A DNA stretch of 26,178 nucleotides, from positions 1 through 26,178 of IMG/VR virus record IMGVR_UViG_3300042731_004068; one strand, written 5' to 3'. A model generated the notes under the pieces. It made no database searches and was not told the origin of the DNA. It worked only from the letters and a program-made list of their open reading frames with translations. This DNA comes from a virus. This document shows, in pieces, positions 7,801 to 14,560 of this stretch (positions within the stretch are counted from its first letter, which is position 1; each line of letters starts with the position of its first letter). A program made the position numbers and the translations under genes.

Positions 7801-8474
7801 ACTATATCTTGTTCATTGCCTTCTTTGTCATATTTTTTTAAAGTATATTGACGGAGTAAGTTGCTTACATTTTCAAATACTTCATAATTGTCAATACTAG
7901 CATTAACTTCCGCCCTTAATGTTGTATCATAACCTAAAGCTTTCCCTATTGCATAATTAACAGGAGCCACCCCAAACTTATCAACTAAATTTGTAAACCC
8001 ATTAAAAATATCAACTGTGGTAGCGGCTAAGCCCGCGGTTATAGAAATGCCTGTTTCAGGTATTTTAGTAATAGCCGACATTGTTTTTATCCTAATGTCT
8101 CTATCTCTTGCTTCTTTTATTTTAGTTTTATCTTTTCCCTCTACTATAACTTCTTCTAACTCAATCGGCTGGAATTTTCCATCTCCAGCTTGTCTTAGTT
8201 CCGCGGCGCCTTCTTCGGTTATTATTGATTTTTTTTCTTTAAACTCTTCTAATGGTTCAGCCTTTGTATACTCCAATGAACCACTTTCCAATTTGGAATC
8301 CATATCGGGCGCTGCAGTTTCCTCCACAACCGCACCCGGTGTTGTGGGAGTCGTCTTTCCCGACTTTTCAGTAATATTATATTCTTTTATATAATTCTCA
8401 AAAGACATATTAGATTGCTTAGCGGCCTCTGTAATTTGCTCTAAGCTATATTCTGTTCCATTAAATTCAAACAT
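1875..8474 (-). CDS. Giant (2199-aa) internal/ejected virion protein with metallopeptidase motif and sigma-70 region 2-like segment
   Basis: The largest gene of the window. The N-terminus MFEFNGTEYSLEQITEAAKQ opens an acidic, low-complexity leader (to about residue 115), followed by hydrophobic helical stretches (about 125-320) that could act on membranes. Residues 609-613 are HELLH, a zinc-peptidase HExxH motif, with acidic EEYFNVFSDL downstream as a possible third-ligand region. Residues about 787-864 resemble sigma-70 region 2. A conserved-looking block FFIPYSADDFVGLLYATLA lies in the C-terminal half. Residues from about 1700 to the end, including RPDRISMQQAGSLGRL and LAFGNTPMQYARL, resemble C-terminal domains of giant phage proteins such as the polyvalent-protein domain LPD38. 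Its place after the 243- and 499-aa internal-protein candidates suggests a protein packaged in the capsid and delivered with DNA. N4-type or crAss-type RNA polymerase catalytic DxDxD was not found. The exact function is unknown. Confidence 0.8.
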   Translation of the reverse strand: MFEFNGTEYSLEQITEAAKQSNMSFENYIKEYNITEKSGKTTPTTPGAVVEETAAPDMDSKLESGSLEYTKAEPLEEFKEKKSIITEEGAAELRQAGDGKFQPIELEEVIVEGKDKTKIKEARDRDIRIKTMSAITKIPETGISITAGLAATTVDIFNGFTNLVDKFGVAPVNYAIGKALGYDTTLRAEVNASIDNYEVFENVSNLLRQYTLKKYDKEGNEQDIVSLIEKDNYVDAAELAFNEGFSAAPYLALSIASPIYGSALIGASVTGQEVQKALKERPDASLSEIYGASILKGGVEFATNAIGGGLQRGILGIGKKLGTGTNAYKKAVDIYTKTYLGKIAESGIGLTKGGATNFIEEWSASMGNALVDAAVYNDPFEFKSANRQALNEGLVGLALGSPVGSLGAFNSLASKQQALEFLAPKKWQEDIAKQNVRLEQAKIDLNNAPLNRKEKFQKRVQKIESLIKMKKQQLQDSFDNLTKKEKKQYADNLNKSAEALSQIGNSKYTLDAQNIAKEDFNEANKQNEILVGKEIFDAEAEKYISKTLKNTERIEEAFKKAKQNVKNVKFEYISDINAKFDASFNSDTNTITINRPVAVESEQTNVIGHELLHYMMAQKFATDNASMQPLVDSFKNYLKETQPELYQRVQERINLNYTKINEQGQKVIEEGALEEYFNVFSDLVAKEKIIVNESLSDKIKNTTTRFLNSLGFGSIKLETGKDVFNFIRNYQKNISNFKFKQLGVDLKSSKIPNAVEKVVEEGKKSFSKSKASEKVQQIYEAQGAANAFDIIAEFKPIVDRIVNKYRDVPGFEYQLLKDEIETGKRGILDMIMDYTPEKAKGAPLAAYINSLLPKRAIEAANRILDTEFKADVTEAKGVTDTATEEATEVTEEAIIADEIKSLRKEIGLPKELITTVKNAVIKTFGTKLPNPQDPKFRLELQKRFRTELKKPMAKFVGKQEAYESFLRDNFKAIYDKLPQSLINRRFKDFAEAVLDENGKQLRERTAEGKKVFTKKKITKAEFIKYFLGSDVGRSTQGTRKTAIVEAIAEEIAFDATMEVLRDPDVINKYQDIAGITGEVLPENFKSLIAKQVDRAENFKFSKSIVNDAKAEYNLESQELARILSKTSLDKLSNKYSLISDAIIYEANENNIKFSLSSKEKDAAGKIINKLQNDILKNIESESVNFTDDLNVFILNKFNEEVEKDLNLNEILENVINATNTFITDKTGKNLISKAVLDTNGKLTRNYFLKIKQATGIALKKEIAELGYESSKKLLENRLKNTQENDRSTIIKNWFINESKAITTFSGLPNITKIKNIFDQVLAPLLKKYNIKGFELGKNPKGAGQKLFLNNTPINRYKSTTDIKRNFAEYIPQINEEANYAKQYILEILDYYKDNNLINEGKAHIKLLANDQIGALRKLAKAGMYVENLLTKETTLEHQTPVLEITLASNNFLDGKISQEQLEKEFDNAQINLVTKNVDQALTAANLKSSGKNRMQNNLVKNAVKNDIKNGKKYKNIESVYKDLKLSKSLNKEFNKILEQSTGVKFTETFSPVRATMMGRGKGKKFFIPYSADDFVGLLYATLARDKVGDQQMAWYEENLLRPFSRGIQQYEAAKQQALRDWMELKKEVKKDVPGGLKKQNESGFTNQDSVRLYMWNKQGMEIPGVLKKDIAPAIKAVRTNPKLKDFAERLMALNPEGYPQPGNDWSSGDITTDIVSYINGVKRSEFLTEWKTNVDKIFTDKNKNKLKALYGEAYIEALDNMLYRMEKGRNRFKDASKVEKAFMQWTNNSVGAIMFFNARSAVLQTLSAVNFINFSDNNPINAGRAFINQKQYWDDFSELFNSDFLKQRRTGLQTDVNADEIANAAATSTNKARAALSAILKFGFTPTQIADSFAIASGGASFYRNRINTYIKEGLSKKEAKTKAFTDFQEIAEETQQSARPDRISMQQAGSLGRLVLAFGNTPMQYARLTKKATLDLINERGDWKTNISKIAYYSVIQNIIFSALQQGLFALLFDDEDDEKTRTRLFRIGNSSFDTLLRGTGVYGAAAATVKNMILKIIDESKKSRPDYTKVAIEATAISPPINSKLRKLISAGKTFTYKQSKEKVFTEGFSLENPGFLAAGKVISAGTNLPVDRIVQKMDHINTAMESETELWQSIALALGWSEWDLGMVEKQTKKSKDPLKELKKIQREIKGIRKRR

Positions 8475-8479
8475 GCTAA

Positions 8480-9979
8480 TTATTTTTTAATAGGTAAATT
8501 GCCTAAATCAATTGTAGGCTGCGGAGGGGCTATTGCAGTTTCATTTCTACGACCAAACTGTCCTTTAAATAAGTCTCTAGCTTCAGGCTCTAGTTCGTTA
8601 AATAATTCATTAAAGTCTGTAAATTTAAGTTGATTTGTTCTGCTATAATTATTTTCATTATAGTATATTAACAAATCAGAGAAATTTGATATTGGAGTAT
8701 TTTTAAGATATACGACAGCGTTTTTAGCATCTGCATCTTCAACTGCAGCCTTAGCTACTTCTTCGCTATATCCTTTTTCCATTAGCGCTTTAACTTGTGA
8801 TTCTTTTTCTCCTCTCACTAAAGTAATATCTTTACCGCCGGCAAATGCTGCACCAATTGAAGGATCTTTTAAAGCTTCCAAAACACCTTCTTCATAAGGA
8901 GCAAACCTACTTAGTTCATGCGCAAGATCCAATATATCACTAAATATTTTAGAACCTTTACCCGTCCCTTTGTCAGCTATATCTTCAACATACTTTTTAG
9001 TATAATCGGCGTATGATTTTTGACCCGCTTCTTTTAATTGTTGTTTTATCCAAAGATTTAATTCTCCAGCATCAACATATTTATCATTGTTTTTATCTAA
9101 AACATCTAGATTAGCTTCAATCCATCCTTCTGAATCACCTTCAAAATTCATTAAGCCCGTATTTTGTTCTTTGTCAAATTCTTTTTTTGTAAAGTTAATA
9201 TAGCCGGGTTGTTCTTTACCAAAATAATCAAATGCAACAGATATAGCTTCTTCTCTAGTTAGATTTAAATCCCCCAATTCTCTATCTAATTCTTTTGGCA
9301 ATAAAGCTGGGGAAACTTTGTTTTTAGCAAGCTTATCTAAAATAACATCTAATTGCGCTGCTTTTTCACCAAATTTTTCTGTAGCTACTGGAATATAATT
9401 AATTTGCCCAAATTTTTCAACAGGAATTGATTCAATGCTTTTATCGTTAAAAATAATCATACCATCTTCGGAAACTTTAAATTCTCCTTTTATTTGAGCA
9501 TTTAAAGCTTTAGTGACTGAAGGGTCATTTGCTACGCTTATATTGTCTGGGTTTAATGAAGCAACTCTATTAGGTATATCTTTAATAAGAGATACATCGC
9601 TATCTTGACTAGTTTTTATTTCTTGAAAACCAATAGATCTTTGAACGTTATTAAGCGCAGGATTTAAATATTGTCTATATTCTTTTTTATTATTGGAAAA
9701 TTTATTTAAAAAATATTCTTGCAAAGGCTGAGGGGCTTTTGCTAACTCATTAGGAGCATTTTTAATTTTATCATTATATTTAATCCAGTTATCAAATGCA
9801 TCTTTTTGCTGTTTCATCCACTCAGCAGCTTTGGCTTGCTTAGCTTGCATTTTAGCGATTTTCATTCTCTGCGCTCTAGCCATGCCTTTTTCAACACCCA
9901 TTGCTGCGCTGACGTAAGGCTCTACATACGCTGCCCCTAATGAGCGTGCTACTTGAGGGTTATAATATTTTGAAGCCAT
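8480..9979 (-). CDS. Internal virion (ejection) protein candidate with one EF-hand loop
   Basis: A 499-aa protein between the Gln/Ala-rich 243-aa protein and the giant 2199-aa protein, the same order as the ejected internal proteins of podoviruses (gp14, gp15, gp16 in T7, by analogy only). The N-terminal 60 residues are helical and basic (KGMARAQRMKIAKMQAKQAK). Residues 295-306, DKNNDKYVDAGE, form a textbook EF-hand calcium loop (ligands at loop positions 1, 3, 5, 7, 9 and 12; bases 9062-9097), preceded by NFTKKEFDKEQ. The C-terminus is Pro-rich and polar. The leader TAATATAAAAAATT lacks a Shine-Dalgarno sequence. Similarity to a named family was not recognised; a structural role is inferred from context. 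Confidence 0.65.
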   Translation of the reverse strand: MASKYYNPQVARSLGAAYVEPYVSAAMGVEKGMARAQRMKIAKMQAKQAKAAEWMKQQKDAFDNWIKYNDKIKNAPNELAKAPQPLQEYFLNKFSNNKKEYRQYLNPALNNVQRSIGFQEIKTSQDSDVSLIKDIPNRVASLNPDNISVANDPSVTKALNAQIKGEFKVSEDGMIIFNDKSIESIPVEKFGQINYIPVATEKFGEKAAQLDVILDKLAKNKVSPALLPKELDRELGDLNLTREEAISVAFDYFGKEQPGYINFTKKEFDKEQNTGLMNFEGDSEGWIEANLDVLDKNNDKYVDAGELNLWIKQQLKEAGQKSYADYTKKYVEDIADKGTGKGSKIFSDILDLAHELSRFAPYEEGVLEALKDPSIGAAFAGGKDITLVRGEKESQVKALMEKGYSEEVAKAAVEDADAKNAVVYLKNTPISNFSDLLIYYNENNYSRTNQLKFTDFNELFNELEPEARDLFKGQFGRRNETAIAPPQPTIDLGNLPIKK

Positions 9980-9990
9980 AATTTTTTATA

Positions 9991-10722
9991 TTAAAATTCA
10001 AGTACCGATTGGATTTTACCTCGAGTATTTTGTTTTCTGTTGTATTTGCTAAAACCTCCATCCATTTCGCTTAAATACGCGGATCCGCCAGCCGCAACAG
10101 CCTCTGAAATACCACCAATTAAATCTTGTCTTGCTTTTGCTCTTTCAGCAGTAGCTCTAGCTTTTCTTTGCGCGGCAGCATCCATTAATGTTTCTGTTCT
10201 GCCTAATTCAAATTGTTGTTTTTCAGCAGCCCCTTGAGCTTGTAATGTTTGTATTCTTGATGCCTCACCTGCTCTTGCCATTTGTAATTGCTGCTCTTGT
10301 TGCGCAATATTTGCTGCCGATGCTTGAAGATTTGTGGCCTGTTGCTGGGCTAATGCTTGTGCAAGTGACGCAATACCCGAACTACCAGCTGCTTGTTGAG
10401 TTCCAGCTAAAACATTAGCTAGCCCTTGTTGCTGTTGTTGCGCTTGGAATTGAGCAGCCTGTTGGTTCACAGTTACATCTTCAAATGTATTTTGCATGTT
10501 AGCATACGGATTTGTAAACTGAAAACTTTCATATGCTTGCCTTCTTTGAGCTAGCTCTTTTCTTGCGGCTCCTTCTTCTCTTCTTCTTTTGCCACTGCCA
10601 AATAATGATCCTACAGATTTTATAAGGCCCGGTGCAGCTGCTATCGCAGCAACCGCGAGAGGAGCCAAGGCTTTTTGTATATTTGGATCGCCAAATAAAA
10701 ATTCTATTAGTATTTCTTTCAT
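9991..10722 (-). CDS. Gln/Ala-rich internal virion protein, gp14-like
   Basis: A 243-aa protein. It begins with a hydrophobic helix (about residues 17-36, QKALAPLAVAAIAAAPGLIK) and a basic patch (GKRRREE). A long helical Gln/Ala-rich body follows, including NPYANMQNTFEDVTVNQQAA, QAQQQQQGLANVLAGTQQAA and GSSGIASLAQALAQQQATN. This combination is typical of small internal virion or ejection proteins of marine phages, which leave the capsid first and may help build a channel through the host envelope. It starts two bases upstream of the stop of the 108-aa gene's last codon region (TAATTAAAATG), so translation is likely coupled. The C-terminus is short and basic. Confidence 0.72.
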   Translation of the reverse strand: MKEILIEFLFGDPNIQKALAPLAVAAIAAAPGLIKSVGSLFGSGKRRREEGAARKELAQRRQAYESFQFTNPYANMQNTFEDVTVNQQAAQFQAQQQQQGLANVLAGTQQAAGSSGIASLAQALAQQQATNLQASAANIAQQEQQLQMARAGEASRIQTLQAQGAAEKQQFELGRTETLMDAAAQRKARATAERAKARQDLIGGISEAVAAGGSAYLSEMDGGFSKYNRKQNTRGKIQSVLEF

Positions 10723-10723
10723 T

Positions 10724-11050
10724 TTAATTACTACTTAAAAATATTTCTGAATTTACCGCAAAGAGTTCTTTTTTTTCCGTGCTATCTATTTCCATTTCAA
10801 CTTCTGCATAGTAACCTACTAAACCAGAAGAATTTATAATGTTTTCTTTACCAAAAAATATATAATCATTTACGCTTGGCCTTTTACGCCATGGCTCTAT
10901 ATTACAAGTTATACTTTTATTTGATATATTTATGCATTCTCCAATTTTTCTTTTTTCGCCATCAGAGTTTAAAAAATAAACAATATCTCCTACTTCAGGC
11001 TGAAGGGAAGTATTAAGCTCTTTTGGGAATGTTAAAGTTATAGAATCCAT
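10724..11050 (-). CDS. Conserved-looking 108-aa phage protein, function unknown
   Basis: A small beta-rich protein with no membrane segment or signal peptide. The segment LQPEVGDIVYFLNSDGEKRK suggests a small barrel, and the C-terminal part NSSGLVGYYAEVEMEIDSTE followed by KKELFAVNSEIFLSSN resembles, from memory, a short protein found in structural clusters of other marine phages. It sits between the glycosyltransferase-like gene (30-base gap, A/T-rich) and the internal-protein genes, so a small virion or tail-assembly role is the most likely reading. No catalytic motif is visible. Confidence 0.6.
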   Translation of the reverse strand: MDSITLTFPKELNTSLQPEVGDIVYFLNSDGEKRKIGECINISNKSITCNIEPWRKRPSVNDYIFFGKENIINSSGLVGYYAEVEMEIDSTEKKELFAVNSEIFLSSN

Positions 11051-11080
11051 GCTATTATTATTACGATTTTTATTAGATTA

Positions 11081-11986
11081 CTAAGCTAAAACGCTTTTTA
11101 CAATATTATAATAGTTATATGAGCATTTAGTTTTATCAATATCTAAATTTAAATCTGGAAAATTATTTATATATTTACTTTTATTGAATAAATTTTTCAT
11201 TTCTGGAGTAACTCCAGCATTATGAAATATATTGGTTTTATCCCATCTGTCTATAAGGTCCGTAGCCCAACAAAAATTTAATAACGGGTGAGTTAAAGTT
11301 ATTTGCCCATTTTTCCATGCAACCCATAATAATGCCCACATTTCAGCGGTCCATATTTGTAAAGGAAAATAATTTTTATCTTCTTGCTGCTTTTGGTAGT
11401 TTAAATTACTAATATCTTCATATAGCGCGTGAGACAAATAAACTACCTCTTCCCAATATTCTTTAGCCACATTTTTAAATAAATATTGTGCTCCCCCTGC
11501 GTTTTCGTTATTAGACTTTACTACGTGCTCTGATATTCCAGCAATGCCAAGCATTTTATGTAGCACTTCATCACCTTTACTACATATATAATCATAGTTT
11601 AAATAACTATTAGTATCACTAAAATACCAAATATTATCTTTTAATAAGGAACTAAAATCAATAGGCTTAGTTAAAATTGCATCGGCGTCCATTAAAAATA
11701 TAGGCTCATGCTGTAAATAACTATGCTTACTATAATGATGATATAATAAATGTTGCTTTATTGAGGGTATATATTTTTTGTATTCGCGTGTATCATTATA
11801 GTACTCAAACAATACATTCGGGTATTTATTTTGTAATATTTTAAAATAATCATCAATCCCTTTATCAGATGAATTTATTATATGTATTTCTTGTTGGGTT
11901 ACACCAACATTTAATAAACTATTAATAAAAACATCTACTTGCCAAGCAAAATATTTTATAGCCGGCTGAGCGCATATGTATTTCAT
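11081..11986 (-). CDS. Putative GT-A glycosyltransferase encoded beside Thr-rich fibres
   Basis: A 301-aa protein. The segment PIFLMDADAILTKPIDF (residues 95-111) contains DAD at 100-102, the metal- and nucleotide-sugar-binding DxD motif of GT-A fold glycosyltransferases, in its usual place after a hydrophobic strand and followed by a KP turn. Other features expected of this fold are NNENAGGAQYLF (159-170, acceptor-side loop), WTAEMWALLW (212-221) and a late HNAG (255-258). No signal peptide or membrane anchor is visible, so it would act in the cytoplasm. It follows the 432-aa Thr-rich protein by five bases, making fibre modification the natural hypothesis. Alternative roles are modifying host surface sugars or DNA bases. 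The family is inferred from motifs; donor and acceptor are unknown. Confidence 0.68.
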   Translation of the reverse strand: MKYICAQPAIKYFAWQVDVFINSLLNVGVTQQEIHIINSSDKGIDDYFKILQNKYPNVLFEYYNDTREYKKYIPSIKQHLLYHHYSKHSYLQHEPIFLMDADAILTKPIDFSSLLKDNIWYFSDTNSYLNYDYICSKGDEVLHKMLGIAGISEHVVKSNNENAGGAQYLFKNVAKEYWEEVVYLSHALYEDISNLNYQKQQEDKNYFPLQIWTAEMWALLWVAWKNGQITLTHPLLNFCWATDLIDRWDKTNIFHNAGVTPEMKNLFNKSKYINNFPDLNLDIDKTKCSYNYYNIVKSVLA

Positions 11987-11991
11987 TTAAA

Positions 11992-13290
11992 TTAATTTGA
12001 ATAATCAATTATAGAGTCATCTAATACTGTTACATCGCCAGATACCCTAAGCTCAAGCAACCCATCAGACGTCCACGCATTGTCTCCGTCATAAGAAAGA
12101 GTAACATTTTGACTTCCAGTTGCAGTACCAGAAGATGTACTTAAGGTAAATCCTGCATTTATAGCCCCTTGTCTTAATACTAACTGCCAATTAACAGTTG
12201 AGGATAATGTTACAGTTGTGCTTCCTGAAACACCTGGTGTGAATGCCGTTATTACAGCTGGCGACAATGTACCGCTTGGAGCAGCAGTCGTAGTCGTGGT
12301 AGTTGTTGTTGATGTTGTAGTCGTAGTTGTGGTTGTAGTGGTTCCAGGATCAACTGTTGTAGTCGTGGTGGTTCCAGGATCAACTGTTGTGGTGGTGGTG
12401 GTGGTGGGAGCGGCGGTCGTTGTTGTAGTTGTTGGTGCAGCGGTGGTAGTTGTAGTTGTATAGCCACAATCAAATGAATTTGCTTCTATTAATTGATCAT
12501 AAGTACCACATTGGCCATCAGCATATGTACCATATTTATCTACACCAGAACAATAGGTTGTTATTAACGTTCCCGAAGCTTCACAGCATTCATAAGTATC
12601 TCCTCTCCATTCTTCTGAAGCTCCCTGATAAAGCTTAAATGTAGCCGGTTGAGTTTGTAACTGTAATGTGCATGCGTCGACTGTAGTTATTGTTACATCA
12701 TATATTTCTTGACCACTTGTTATTCTAGGAATATTTATATATATATCAGAAGTACCGGAATTAGGTATTGTCAATGTTTCTGTTTGTACAGTATTGGTTG
12801 AAGAGTCTACCACTGTGTATGTAAATTCCGCGTCTTTTTGACCATATACCTTAAATAGTCTTTTCTCGCCTCTATCTTCAATAATACTCTTATTTATAAA
12901 ATATCCAAATACAGCAGGGCACGGAGGTGCTGTTGTTGTAGTTGTGGTAGTTGGAGCTGCCGTTGTAGTTGTAGTTGTTGTAGCAACAATTCTTTGGGCG
13001 CAACCTGATATTTGTATTTCAATATTTGTTCTTTCAGTTGGCCAATTAAATGATGCTAAATAAGCCCTGGCTTTTAGATTGTCTCCGTCTTGCATAAATA
13101 CCACGTAGTCAATATATTCAGATGATTCGTAATCAAAATCACTTATTGACATAGAATATCCATCATCGGGTACCATTTCTAAATCAACGTATTCGTAGTT
13201 ATTTGTTGATAAAGAACCTGGCACCGCAGATTTAGATACTATTTTAGTAGTATAATTACAAATGTTAGGATTAAAATCTATTACTGCCAT
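11992..13290 (-). CDS. Thr-rich tail fibre / adhesin candidate
   Basis: A 432-aa modular protein. An N-terminal domain (residues 1-102) is followed by a poly-Thr linker (104-120, with AAP), a beta-rich domain (about 124-222), a Cys-rich stretch containing EWRGDTYEC (227-235) and several further cysteines up to residue 275, a long poly-Thr linker (278-335) broken by AAP and VDPG, and a beta-sandwich-like C-terminal domain (about 338-432). The layout of globular domains joined by Thr linkers is typical of fibre or adhesin proteins of Bacteroidota phages. The Thr tracts use mixed Thr codons, so the residue rather than the DNA appears selected. It shares EWRGDTYEC with the end of the 1315-aa protein. 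The leader GGGTAAAAAAA before ATG is strongly A-rich. No enzyme motif is seen. Confidence 0.72.
   Translation of the reverse strand: MAVIDFNPNICNYTTKIVSKSAVPGSLSTNNYEYVDLEMVPDDGYSMSISDFDYESSEYIDYVVFMQDGDNLKARAYLASFNWPTERTNIEIQISGCAQRIVATTTTTTTAAPTTTTTTTAPPCPAVFGYFINKSIIEDRGEKRLFKVYGQKDAEFTYTVVDSSTNTVQTETLTIPNSGTSDIYINIPRITSGQEIYDVTITTVDACTLQLQTQPATFKLYQGASEEWRGDTYECCEASGTLITTYCSGVDKYGTYADGQCGTYDQLIEANSFDCGYTTTTTTAAPTTTTTTAAPTTTTTTTVDPGTTTTTTVDPGTTTTTTTTTTSTTTTTTTTAAPSGTLSPAVITAFTPGVSGSTTVTLSSTVNWQLVLRQGAINAGFTLSTSSGTATGSQNVTLSYDGDNAWTSDGLLELRVSGDVTVLDDSIIDYSN
12286..12459 (-). repeat. Long poly-Thr coding tract (residues 278-335 of the 432-aa fibre)
   Basis: Low-complexity DNA made of ACN codons, read as GTN-like triplets on the + strand, interrupted by codons for AAP and VDPG. 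All four Thr codons are mixed, unlike a pure triplet expansion. The complementary strand gives a spurious poly-Val reading frame. The tract can be expected to vary in length between relatives. Confidence 0.9.
12341..12400 (-). repeat. Two-copy 30-bp tandem repeat within the poly-Thr tract
   Basis: Bases 12341-12370 and 12371-12400 are direct repeats that differ at 2 of 30 positions and share the first 20 bases. In the coding frame each unit encodes Thr residues plus one VDPG break. The in-frame length (10 codons) means that gain or loss of a unit keeps the fibre open. Confidence 0.9.
12931..12981 (-). repeat. First poly-Thr coding tract (residues 104-120 of the 432-aa fibre)
   Basis: Fourteen Thr codons with one AAP break separate the N-terminal domain from the second domain. 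Mixed ACN codons are used. It is one of four such tracts across two adjacent genes. Confidence 0.88.
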
Positions 13291-13295
13291 TTTTT

Positions 13296-14549
13296 TTACC
13301 CATTATATATGAATGTTCCTGAGACTGGTGCAGCGGCTACAGAACCTGCTACACTAACGTTTGTAACCTCTACAACAACCTCAACGCCGTCGTAAAACCA
13401 TTTTACCTTTCCGCTCCCGCTATTTGAAACGCTTCCCGCTTCAGCATAGGGGCTTACATTATAAAATAAAGTTACAGCTGATTTTGATAAATTATATTGA
13501 GTTCCTGAAGCAGGTGATTGTACTCCTGTTAAATATGATGCAAGTGCTGAAGCATTATAAGCGTTATAAGAACCGCTCCAAACAGCTCTAAATGATGTTG
13601 TAGTGGGTCTGCTTGCAGTATGCGTACCATATGTACTTCCAGATGGCCTTGCAATAGTTGTAGTGGTGGTTGTAGTTTCACCGCATTGAGGAGCAGCATA
13701 AACGTTATCTAATGCTTGACCGCCCCCGGACCACTCAGTTATGATGTCGTACACCTGGCCGTCTTTAGTCCATGTTATTCCGGTGTTATATAATTCCTTA
13801 CCACTAGCTGGAGTTATTGTATTTTCTCCATAAGTCCATGAAGAAACCTCCGTGCCTTCAGCGGCTAATGTTCCGGATGGGCAGCTAGTATTAGAACCAC
13901 CAGCACCCTCCCATATGTAAATTTCCGGAGTGGTTGAAGATATATCAATATACCATTTTCCAAACTCGGTGTCTTCTGAAGTTTGTCTACAATAACCCCC
14001 TAACGAAGTATAAGATTGAGGACTATATACTACATTAAATGATGTTTCAGCAATAGTTATTAATGCCGGACAATCTACTGTAGTTGTAGTTGTTGTGGTG
14101 GTAGTAGTTGAAGTAGTAGTTGTTTCTGTTAAAGTAAAAACAAAAGAATCTGTTGCAGAACAAGTTCCATCCGAAGCGGTAACAGATATTGTAGTTGACG
14201 CTGCATTAGAACCTACTAATTGTAATATTAATGTAGATCCTGAAATCTGCGTAGTAACCGCGTTAGTATTAGTTGAAGTAGCTGTGTATGTTAAAGTATC
14301 GGAATCACCGCTTGTAAATACAGAGGATAAACTTATTGAAACATTACCACTTCCCACTATTGCGCTTTGATCTGCAATTGGAGAAGTTAGCGAGGGGCAT
14401 ACATTTGTTGTTGGAGGGCATGCCGTTTCGTCCAACACCGGGGCAATATAATCGGGGTCAGATACAGAGTTTGTTTTTGTTTCATCGGTTGCAACACCAT
14501 TTATGTATTTTTTTAGTGTTAACCAGTTTTTATAACCAGAGTTTGCCAT
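13296..14549 (-). CDS. Thr-rich tail fibre / adhesin candidate with cadherin-like domain
   Basis: A 417-aa modular protein. The N-terminus (residues 6-36, with GYKNWLTLKKYINGVATDET and DPDYIAP) looks like an attachment segment found in fibre proteins of Bacteroidota phages (from memory). Residues about 52-141 form an Ig- or cadherin-like fold (PIADQSAIVG, LTYTATSTN, ISVTASDGTCSATDSFVFTL). A poly-Thr linker at 143-157 leads to a domain (about 159-290) with several cysteines and aromatic residues. A second Thr tract (292-298) precedes a Gly/Ser-rich C-terminal domain. Together with the next gene it is the likely host-recognition or decoration module. There is no catalytic motif. The leader CATAATATAATATAAA before ATG lies partly over the end of the 1315-aa gene region. 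Confidence 0.7.
   Translation of the reverse strand: MANSGYKNWLTLKKYINGVATDETKTNSVSDPDYIAPVLDETACPPTTNVCPSLTSPIADQSAIVGSGNVSISLSSVFTSGDSDTLTYTATSTNTNAVTTQISGSTLILQLVGSNAASTTISVTASDGTCSATDSFVFTLTETTTTSTTTTTTTTTTVDCPALITIAETSFNVVYSPQSYTSLGGYCRQTSEDTEFGKWYIDISSTTPEIYIWEGAGGSNTSCPSGTLAAEGTEVSSWTYGENTITPASGKELYNTGITWTKDGQVYDIITEWSGGGQALDNVYAAPQCGETTTTTTTIARPSGSTYGTHTASRPTTTSFRAVWSGSYNAYNASALASYLTGVQSPASGTQYNLSKSAVTLFYNVSPYAEAGSVSNSGSGKVKWFYDGVEVVVEVTNVSVAGSVAAAPVSGTFIYNG
13656..13676 (-). repeat. Short poly-Thr coding tract (residues 292-298 of the 417-aa fibre)
   Basis: Seven consecutive Thr codons join the Cys/aromatic domain to the Gly/Ser-rich C-terminal domain. The codons are mixed. Confidence 0.8.
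14079..14123 (-). repeat. Poly-Thr coding tract (residues 143-157 of the 417-aa fibre)
   Basis: Fourteen Thr and one Ser codons follow the cadherin-like domain. Mixed ACN codons indicate selection for Thr content rather than recent triplet slippage. Confidence 0.88.
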
Positions 14550-14560
14550 TTTATATTATA

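Noticed and set aside
8017-8394. + strand frame of 125 codons with hydrophobic stretches
   Set aside because: Antisense shadow of the N-terminal part of the 2199-aa gene; no leader or neighbours on the + strand.
12218-12463. + strand reading frame of 81 codons, mostly Val and Ala
   Set aside because: It is the complement of the poly-Thr tract; its low-complexity Val runs are a by-product of ACN codons on the minus strand.
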